Assembly: GCA_021323865.1 (NCBI GenBank)
Contig: JAJPKF010000019.1
Span: 62,001-126,000 of the forward strand
From: Pseudomonadota bacterium
GTDB taxonomy: Bacteria; Chloroflexota; UBA5177; JAJPKF01
Length of the DNA stretch: 64,000 nucleotides
Direction: 5' to 3'
The position numbers were made by a program, and so were the translations under genes. Shown here piece by piece: positions 57,797 to 64,000 of this stretch. Below the pieces are notes generated by a model, which ran no database searches, was not told where the DNA came from, and saw nothing but the letters and a program-made list of their open reading frames with translations. The number at the start of each line of letters is the position of its first letter. Position 1 is the stretch's first letter.

Positions 57797-59097
57797 GGAG
57801 GCAGAGGCGATTGGCGAATCTCGATGGCCCGGGCATGCGCTTCCAAGCCCTCAACGCGAGCCAGCGCCCTTGCGGTCGGCCCAATGGCGGCCAGGCCGCT
57901 CGCGCTGAGCTCCTGAAGCTGCATCGGCCGACCGAAGGCTTCCACAGACAGCGGGGCGAACATGCGGGCAAACCCGCCTGTTGGGAGCACATGATTGGAC
58001 CCGGTGCAGTAGTCGCCGGCTGCATTGGGACTGTAGGGGCCGAGAAATACAGAGCCGGCTGAAGAAAGGTCCGTGACGATTGCATGGGGGTTCCGGATCA
58101 TGATTTCGAGGTGTTCTGGGGCGTACTCGTTCGCGAGTGCGACGGCCTGACTCAGGTCTTCGACCAGTGCGGCGCCGGAACAACCCCGAAGAGATGCCGT
58201 GATCAAGTCCCGATGAGGAAGGTCAAGCAGCTGTCGCTGTATCTCCTGTTCGACCTCCTCGGCAAGCTCACGGTTGGTGGTCACGAGCAGCACCGGTGAG
58301 TCCATGCCGTGTTCGGCGTTGGCCAGCATGTCCGCGGCGACCCAGGCCGCGTTGGCGGTCTCGTCGGCGATGATCAGAAGCTCCGAGGGGCCTGCCGGGA
58401 GGTCGATGGCTACCTCCGGGAACACCTGAAGCTTGGCTGCCGTCACATACGCATTCCCGGGTCCGAATATCTTATCTACCTTGGGAACCGTTTGGGTCCC
58501 ATGGGCAAGCGCGCCGATGGCCTGTGCACCACCGACGCAAAAGATGTCCTGAATGCCTGCTTCCGCCGCAGCGACCAGCGTTGCCGCGGGAACCTTGCCT
58601 CGATCGTCCGGGGGTGTGGCCAAGATCCTCTTCGGACAACCGGAAACCTGCGCGGTGACCGCTAGCATGACGACCGATGATGGGTATCGAGCACGGCCAC
58701 CAGGCACATAGAGCCCCACGGCGGCGATCGGCCTCCAGCTGCGCCATACGGCGACGCCCGGCGCGGTTTCAACCCGGACCTCACGCGGTATCTGCGACTC
58801 GTGAAAGGATCGAACTGCATCGATGCTGCGCCGCACCGCGTCGACGTAATCGCCTTCCACCACGTCATATGCGGCGGCGATATCGCTCGTGGGTACGCGG
58901 ATATGTTCGAGCTCTACTCCGTCGAAGCGCTTGGTCAGGCTGCGGAGTGCCGTATCGCCATGGGCCTGAACGGACTCCAGAATCTCTCGAACCACCCGTT
59001 GCAGCTCGGGATCGAGGTGCAGGCGGTTGGCCCTACCCGGCAGGTCTTCTGCCCGTGGACTGGAATGGATCTTCAACAGGTGTTCGGGCATGGTCAA
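57793..59097 (-). CDS. hisD: Histidinol dehydrogenase
   Basis: YVPGGRARYPSSVVMLAVTAQVSGC, GGAQAIGALAHGTQTVPKVDKIFGPGNAYVTAAK, DLPAGPSELLIIAD, GDYCTGSNHVLPTGG. Confidence 0.97.
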   Translation of the reverse strand: MTMPEHLLKIHSSPRAEDLPGRANRLHLDPELQRVVREILESVQAHGDTALRSLTKRFDGVELEHIRVPTSDIAAAYDVVEGDYVDAVRRSIDAVRSFHESQIPREVRVETAPGVAVWRSWRPIAAVGLYVPGGRARYPSSVVMLAVTAQVSGCPKRILATPPDDRGKVPAATLVAAAEAGIQDIFCVGGAQAIGALAHGTQTVPKVDKIFGPGNAYVTAAKLQVFPEVAIDLPAGPSELLIIADETANAAWVAADMLANAEHGMDSPVLLVTTNRELAEEVEQEIQRQLLDLPHRDLITASLRGCSGAALVEDLSQAVALANEYAPEHLEIMIRNPHAIVTDLSSAGSVFLGPYSPNAAGDYCTGSNHVLPTGGFARMFAPLSVEAFGRPMQLQELSASGLAAIGPTARALARVEGLEAHARAIEIRQSPLPP

Positions 59098-59969
59098 ACG
59101 ATCATCTTTTCGATCGGGGACACCAAGATCTCACTGGCGCCCGCATCGCGCAGCTTCTCGATCACCTCCCAGAAGAATTCCTCCCGGACGGCGGTATGAA
59201 CGGCAACCCAATTCGGGTCGGCAAGCTCCACGATGGTCGGCGACTTCATGCCATGTGCCACCTCTTCGACCTGCCGAAGCGCGGCCTTGGGCACGTTCAT
59301 CATGACGTATTTGTAATCCCGAGCAACAAGGGCGGCCCGCAGGCGCATCAAGAGGCGGTCGATCTTCCGTCGCTTCTCGAGCCGCTCGAGTGCGGCTGGA
59401 TTGGCGATCACCGCAGCCTGAGAGGTCAACACAGTATCGATGGCCCGCAGATCGTTGATGCGGAGGGTGCTCCCCGTCGCCGTCAGCTCCACGATGCCGG
59501 ATGCCACACCGAGAGCGGGCGCCAGCTCCACCGAACCGCTCACAGGAATCAAGCTCACCTCGACCCCGTGGGAGCTGAAGTATCGCCCCGCCGATTGCGG
59601 ATACGATGTAGCAATCTTGGCCCCTCGGAGTTCTTCGACGCGTTGGATTGTGCTGTCCTTTGGTACGGCCACCACCAGACTGCAGTAGCCGAACCGAAGC
59701 GGTAGCAGCTCGCAGACGTCGAAGCCTGATTCGACGACCAAGTTCTGGCCAACGATGCCGAGATCCACCACCCCCTCGGCGACATACTCCGAAATGTCGT
59801 CGTCGCGCACGTACAGGAGCTCGAGCTCAAAATTGCGACACGCGGCGAAGAGCCGCGCTCGATAGGTCTCGAACTCCAAGCCCACAGCACGCAAGAGGTC
59901 GAGCGTCGGCTGCGTCAGCCGTCCATCCTTCTGAATGGCCAATCGAAGATTCTGTCCCGACTGCTGCAC
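59094..59969 (-). CDS. hisG: ATP phosphoribosyltransferase (long form with C-terminal regulatory domain)
   Basis: LRLAIQKDGRLTQPTLDLLRAVGLEF, VDLGIVGQNLVVE, KIATSYPQSAGRYF, GSVELAPALGVASGIVELTATGSTLRINDL; 291 aa length. Confidence 0.94.
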   Translation of the reverse strand: MQQSGQNLRLAIQKDGRLTQPTLDLLRAVGLEFETYRARLFAACRNFELELLYVRDDDISEYVAEGVVDLGIVGQNLVVESGFDVCELLPLRFGYCSLVVAVPKDSTIQRVEELRGAKIATSYPQSAGRYFSSHGVEVSLIPVSGSVELAPALGVASGIVELTATGSTLRINDLRAIDTVLTSQAAVIANPAALERLEKRRKIDRLLMRLRAALVARDYKYVMMNVPKAALRQVEEVAHGMKSPTIVELADPNWVAVHTAVREEFFWEVIEKLRDAGASEILVSPIEKMIV

Positions 59970-60001
59970 CTATTCACCTGCCTCATCGCGGTCCAGGAAT
60001 C

Positions 60002-60046
60002 AAAAAAGCCCTCGCTCCCGGACAATTGCGTCCTCGGAACGAGAGC
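60002..60046 (-). terminator. Intrinsic terminator of the his T-box leader
   Basis: Minus strand GCTCTCGTTCC-GA-GGAC-GCAATT-GTCC-G-GGAGCGAGGGC followed by TTTTTT. Confidence 0.9.
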
Positions 60047-60262
60047 CTAAGACTCCCGCGGTCCCATCCTGTTTCCCGTCAAGACTGACGGACACTCATT
60101 GGCATTCACCGCCATGCGCTGAAAGGGGCGCACCCCCACGGTCAGGTCCGAACCGGAGTGTGATCGCGTGTGGCCATTTGCCAGGCTTCCACCAGTCCTG
60201 ACTCGCTCGAAAGGCCGCGGGATTCCAGAGGGTGGATTCCTCCACCATGCTTTTCTGATGTA
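60002..60262 (-). ncRNA. T-box leader, histidine-specific (predicted), upstream of hisG
   Basis: On the minus strand: GAGCGAGTCAGGACTGGTGGAAGCCTGGC (stem I AG-bulge/distal-like), GATCACAC with CAC specifier at 60160-60162, AACAGGATGGGACCGCG T-box motif (60057-60073 region), then intrinsic terminator. Confidence 0.85.
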
Positions 60263-60266
60263 GCCA

Positions 60267-60295
60267 AGTCTACTTGAGTCAGGAATTCGGGTCAA
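60267..60295 (-). promoter_or_regulatory. Predicted sigma-70 promoter of the his operon
   Basis: Minus strand TTGACC (60290-60295), 17-bp spacer, TAGACT (60267-60272). Confidence 0.6.
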
Positions 60296-61496
60296 TTGCC
60301 ACTTCTGGAACGGCGGCAGGAATGGCCGGCGCGGCCGGGTGTTGGCCCATCAGTCGCAGCCACGTCGGGAGGATCGCAATGAGCACGCCTCCGGCAAACA
60401 GGGGCACAAAGGCGGTCTGAGCCACGTGGGTGGCGTCCCAAAGTCCTCCACCGATGAGCGAACCGACAAACGGGCAGATGTATGAAATCGTGAAGACGCC
60501 GGCGCTGAGGCGATGGGCGTCGCCCGGAGCGGCCAGAACGGGAGGGAGGGCAAGGGTCAAGACGAAGACAAAGGCCGTGGAGAACCCCAGCAATCCGGCA
60601 TCGAACACCACGCCGATCGGTGGCAGCACTGCCAAGCCGGACGTGGTCAGAAGTACGAGGAGTCCCGCGCAGACAAGGGGTGCCCGTCGGGCAACCAAGC
60701 TTGGTCCAGCGAGCGCCAGGAGTAGGGAGGCTGGGAGCTGAACGAGATTGAGCGAAGTGAGTGCCGGCGTGATGAGGTCGGCGTGGTGATGATGGCGGAG
60801 GAAGTCGGGGAGAAAGGCGTTGGCCGACCAGTAGGCGGCTGAGGCACCTCCGAGAATGAGCCCGAGCAGCCAGATTCTCGGGTCCCGCCAGTCGGGCCAC
60901 CATCGAACCAGCCTCGTTCCCGGCTCCGTTGCCAGGGCTGGCGGCCCGGCTTCAACCAGCAACGCAGTCAGGATGACGGGTAACGACCAGAAGGCCAAAA
61001 CCAACCCCCAGGAGCCGCCGAGGAGCCCGAGCAGCAACGAGGCCGAGATCGCTACCGGTATGATCTCGCCAACCAACATCCCGTTGGTGAACGCGCCTGT
61101 TGCCAGACCAATCCGATCCGGCAGCCACTCCTTGACGAGGGCCGGTAAGGAGGGCTGTGAGACGGCGATGCCACAGGCCATGAGGGTGGCCATCAGGAAC
61201 AAGATCGCGGGGGAGGGGCCGAGGCCCCGAAGGCCGCCGGCCACACCTACGGTGAGGAGGCCAACCACCAATGCCCGGCGAGCGCCCACCCGCGCCACCA
61301 AGAGTGACCCGGGGACGGCAATCAGTGCGAGCAGCAGAACCGGCAGGGCGGTCAGGGCGCCCACCGCGGTCTCCGAGAGGTGAAGCTGGTGATGTATTTG
61401 CGAGAGTAGAGGAGGCACCGCCAGGATTGTCAGGCGGAGTGAGGCCCCTGCCGTCCAAAGGAGGGCCAGCTTTGAGGCCAGGCGGTTATCAGGCAA
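60279..61496 (-). CDS. MFS transporter
   Basis: About 12 hydrophobic segments; PGSLLVARVGARRALVVGLLTVGVAGGLRGLGPS MFS loop-like motif. Confidence 0.88.
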   Translation of the reverse strand: MPDNRLASKLALLWTAGASLRLTILAVPPLLSQIHHQLHLSETAVGALTALPVLLLALIAVPGSLLVARVGARRALVVGLLTVGVAGGLRGLGPSPAILFLMATLMACGIAVSQPSLPALVKEWLPDRIGLATGAFTNGMLVGEIIPVAISASLLLGLLGGSWGLVLAFWSLPVILTALLVEAGPPALATEPGTRLVRWWPDWRDPRIWLLGLILGGASAAYWSANAFLPDFLRHHHHADLITPALTSLNLVQLPASLLLALAGPSLVARRAPLVCAGLLVLLTTSGLAVLPPIGVVFDAGLLGFSTAFVFVLTLALPPVLAAPGDAHRLSAGVFTISYICPFVGSLIGGGLWDATHVAQTAFVPLFAGGVLIAILPTWLRLMGQHPAAPAIPAAVPEVAIDPNS

Positions 61497-61641
61497 TCGG
61501 GGTCTGTCTCGGCATGACAGGACACTTCTACTACGCCCCAGCCAGCAATCGGCGGCTGTTCGGAAGCCGTCGTCTCGGGATCAGAACGCTCGACGGCTCG
61601 GGAGAAGCGATGGCCCCGAGACAGTCGGATCAGCAGGCGCG

Positions 61642-63096
61642 ATGGTGAGCCGTCAGATGCCTTCCGTGGCTCTCGACCGGGCTGAGGACATTCACGCGTT
61701 CCAACTGGAAGCTCATCGAACCGTGGATTGGATTGCCTGGTATCTCGAGCATTCAGAGACGTTTCCGGTCGTCAGTCGGGTCAGACCTGGTGAGATCCGT
61801 TCTCAATTTGCCTCCGAGCCTCCCGATGATGGAGTGGGAACGAGAGGGGCGCTGGAGGAAGTGCGGGAAAGGATTCTTCCCGGTATTACCCACTGGAACA
61901 GTCCCGAGTTCATGGCGTACTTTGCCATCTCCGGCTCTCCTCCAGGAATCCTCGCCGAGCTGGTCTGCGCTGCGTTCAACGTCAATGGAATGCTGTGGGA
62001 AACCTCGCCGGCGGCCACCGAGCTCGAACAGCTGACGCTCGACTGGCTTCGTCAGATGCTGGGTCTACCCCAGGCTCTGTTCGGGCTGATCTACGACACG
62101 GCTTCAATCTCCACACTGTGCGCGGTTGCGGCGGCACGGGAACGTGCGCTTCCCGACGTGCGAGGGCATGGGCTGAGCGGCGGCCCGCAGCTGACTCTGT
62201 ACTGCAGTGCAGAAGCGCATTCCGTCGTGGATAAGGCCGCCATGGTGCTTGGCATCGGTCACGACCAGGTTCGGAAGGTGACGACCGACAACGAACTGCG
62301 CATGAACCCCATGCAGCTGGCCCAAATGGTACGCGCGGATCGGACCGCTGGATATCTTCCGTTCTGCGTTGTGGCGACGGTAGGAACCACCTCGACCACC
62401 AGCATCGATCCCGTGTCAGATATCGCCTACGTGTGTGAAGAATCGTCTCTGTGGTTGCATGTCGACGCGGCGTATGGGGGTGCAGCGGCGATCGTGCCGG
62501 AGATGCGATGGGTCTTGCAGGGGTGCGACCGAGCCGACTCGTTGTGCCTCAACCCCCACAAGTGGCTGCTCACGCCGGTAGATCTTTCCGTCCTGTACAC
62601 GCGTGATCCCCAACAGCTGCGGGCGGCCTTCAGTCTGGTGAAGCCGTACCTGGAAACGGGTCATGACGAAGAGGTCACGAATCTCATGGACTATGGCCCA
62701 CAACTCGGACGGCGGTTCCGAGCGCTGAAGCTGTGGCTGGTGCTCCGAGCGTACGGGGTTAATGGACTGCAGTCAGTAATCCGGCGTCACCTGCAGCTCG
62801 CGGCCGAGCTCGAGGAGTGGGTGCAAACGGCACCGGCTTTCGAGTTGATGGCGCCACGTCACTTCAGCACCGTCTGTTTTCGGGCTATCCCGTCAAGGGA
62901 AGCCGAGACGGCCTGCGAGGCCCTCAACCGCGCGATTCTGAACCGCGTCAACCGTAGCGGTGATGCCTACATCTCCCACACGCAAATCCAAGGGCGGTAC
63001 GCCCTTCGAGTGGCGATCGGCCATATGTGGACCGAGCGAAACCACGTGGAACGGCTTCAAGAGCTGCTGACAGAAGCCGCCGCTGCGGTCACCTAG
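61642..63096 (+). CDS. Group II pyridoxal-dependent decarboxylase (aromatic-L-amino-acid decarboxylase-like)
   Basis: HWNSPEFMAYFAISGSPPGILAELVCAAFN, VVATVGTTSTTSIDPV, LHVDAAYGGAAAIVPE, LNPHKWLLTPVDLSVLYTRD (PLP lysine). Confidence 0.94.
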   Translation: MVSRQMPSVALDRAEDIHAFQLEAHRTVDWIAWYLEHSETFPVVSRVRPGEIRSQFASEPPDDGVGTRGALEEVRERILPGITHWNSPEFMAYFAISGSPPGILAELVCAAFNVNGMLWETSPAATELEQLTLDWLRQMLGLPQALFGLIYDTASISTLCAVAAARERALPDVRGHGLSGGPQLTLYCSAEAHSVVDKAAMVLGIGHDQVRKVTTDNELRMNPMQLAQMVRADRTAGYLPFCVVATVGTTSTTSIDPVSDIAYVCEESSLWLHVDAAYGGAAAIVPEMRWVLQGCDRADSLCLNPHKWLLTPVDLSVLYTRDPQQLRAAFSLVKPYLETGHDEEVTNLMDYGPQLGRRFRALKLWLVLRAYGVNGLQSVIRRHLQLAAELEEWVQTAPAFELMAPRHFSTVCFRAIPSREAETACEALNRAILNRVNRSGDAYISHTQIQGRYALRVAIGHMWTERNHVERLQELLTEAAAAVT

Positions 63097-63113
63097 CGCA
63101 CCGCATCGCGACG

Positions 63114-63995
63114 TCAGGCAGCCGGCTCGTCCTCGACCGGATCTACGGAAGGGATCAGGCATTCGCCGTTCCGACAAATGCATACCTGATTTCCCCCGTT
63201 GCGTTTCGCGTGGTACATTCCTCGATCTGCACGAGTGATGATCTCCTCACCCGTATCGCCCGGCTCGAGCTCCGCCACGCCGACGCTGACCTCGATGTGC
63301 CCGACACCGGTCTCACCGCCTAGATCGGCGGTGGCGATGAGGGCCCTGAGCCGCTCGGCCACAATGGCGGCACCCTCAGCCGAAACCTCCGGCAATAGCA
63401 GCAGGAACTCCTCTCCGCCATAGCGAACCACCAGGTCCTCGGTCCGAACTTCCGATCGCATGAGATGAGCGAGGCTTCGCAGCACGGCATCCCCGGCATC
63501 ATGGCCAAAAAGGTCATTGACGTTCTTGAACTCGTCGGCGTCGACCATCACCATCGCGAGCGGATGGCCGTTGCGGACCGCACGGGACAGCTCTTCGGTC
63601 ATCCGTTCCGCCAGGTAGCGACGGTTGAATAGGCCGGTCAGCTCATCGGTTCGCGCCTGGAGGCGCATCTCGTCATAGAGCCGTGAGCGGTCGAAGCCGA
63701 TCGCAGCTTGGGCGGCGATGATCTCGAGCACTCGCAGGTCATCCCGCGTGAACCCGTCGGCGCCCCGCTTCCATAGACAGATCACACCGGCGACCTGTTC
63801 GTTGTGAAGCAGGGGGGTGGCTACGGCCGAGACTTCTACGCCCATCTCTCTGACGTCGTTCGAAACTCGGGGATCCGACAGTGAGCTTTCGACGAGGGCC
63901 GAACGGCCATGCTCGAGAACCCAGCCAGGGATCCCCTCGTTCAGCTCCCTTGGCGTGCGAGGTATGGGATCATCGGCCCTCAGCGCCGGTATCAA
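63114..63995 (-). CDS. GAF-GGDEF diguanylate cyclase (N-terminus truncated by window end)
   Basis: GAF-like N-terminal part; DELTGLFNRRYLAERM, VDADEFKNVNDLFGHDAGDAVLR, RYGGEEFLLLLPEV, ADRGMYHAKRNGGNQV. Confidence 0.92.
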   Translation of the reverse strand: MIPALRADDPIPRTPRELNEGIPGWVLEHGRSALVESSLSDPRVSNDVREMGVEVSAVATPLLHNEQVAGVICLWKRGADGFTRDDLRVLEIIAAQAAIGFDRSRLYDEMRLQARTDELTGLFNRRYLAERMTEELSRAVRNGHPLAMVMVDADEFKNVNDLFGHDAGDAVLRSLAHLMRSEVRTEDLVVRYGGEEFLLLLPEVSAEGAAIVAERLRALIATADLGGETGVGHIEVSVGVAELEPGDTGEEIITRADRGMYHAKRNGGNQVCICRNGECLIPSVDPVEDEPAA

Positions 63996-64000
63996 GAGGG

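Overview
This ~64 kb, GC-rich bacterial chromosomal window is mostly core metabolism with a few accessory loci. I saw no CRISPR array, insertion sequence or prophage. Best-supported content: hpnJ (5'-truncated by the window edge); a DUF1259-like Tat protein; aldo/keto reductase; NDH-2-like oxidoreductase; a minus-strand operon of three giant, mostly uncharacterised proteins (about 1660, 1337 and 1191 aa; 6.4-19.0 kb); gatCAB plus tRNA-Val(CAC); phosphoesterase; PrsW; a secreted RCC1-like repeat protein; a cobalamin riboswitch with terminator before a BtuF-like binding protein; XdhC; adenosine deaminase and pyrimidine phosphorylase; a sigma-70 factor; an FMN-dependent hydroxyacid oxidase; an fdhD-fdhA-fdhB-nrfD formate dehydrogenase locus; an unusually long IspG; an MGH/GH63-like hydrolase; a cupredoxin; a BTAD-AAA regulator; MarR; a complete-looking hisGDCBHAFI operon behind a T-box(His) leader; MFS; group II PLP decarboxylase; and a GAF-GGDEF protein cut by the window end. 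Main observations: (1) fdhA is split in the ORF track by an in-frame TGA that reads as selenocysteine, with a SECIS-like hairpin (GGUCU loop) exactly 11 nt downstream; (2) the his operon leader has T-box hallmarks, a CAC specifier, and a UGGG motif whose fourth base matches the C73 discriminator characteristic of tRNA-His; (3) a B12 riboswitch controls an apparently orphan BtuF; (4) the translationally coupled giant-protein operon is the best candidate for an undescribed system. All calls come from reading the sequence; no database search or folding was run.
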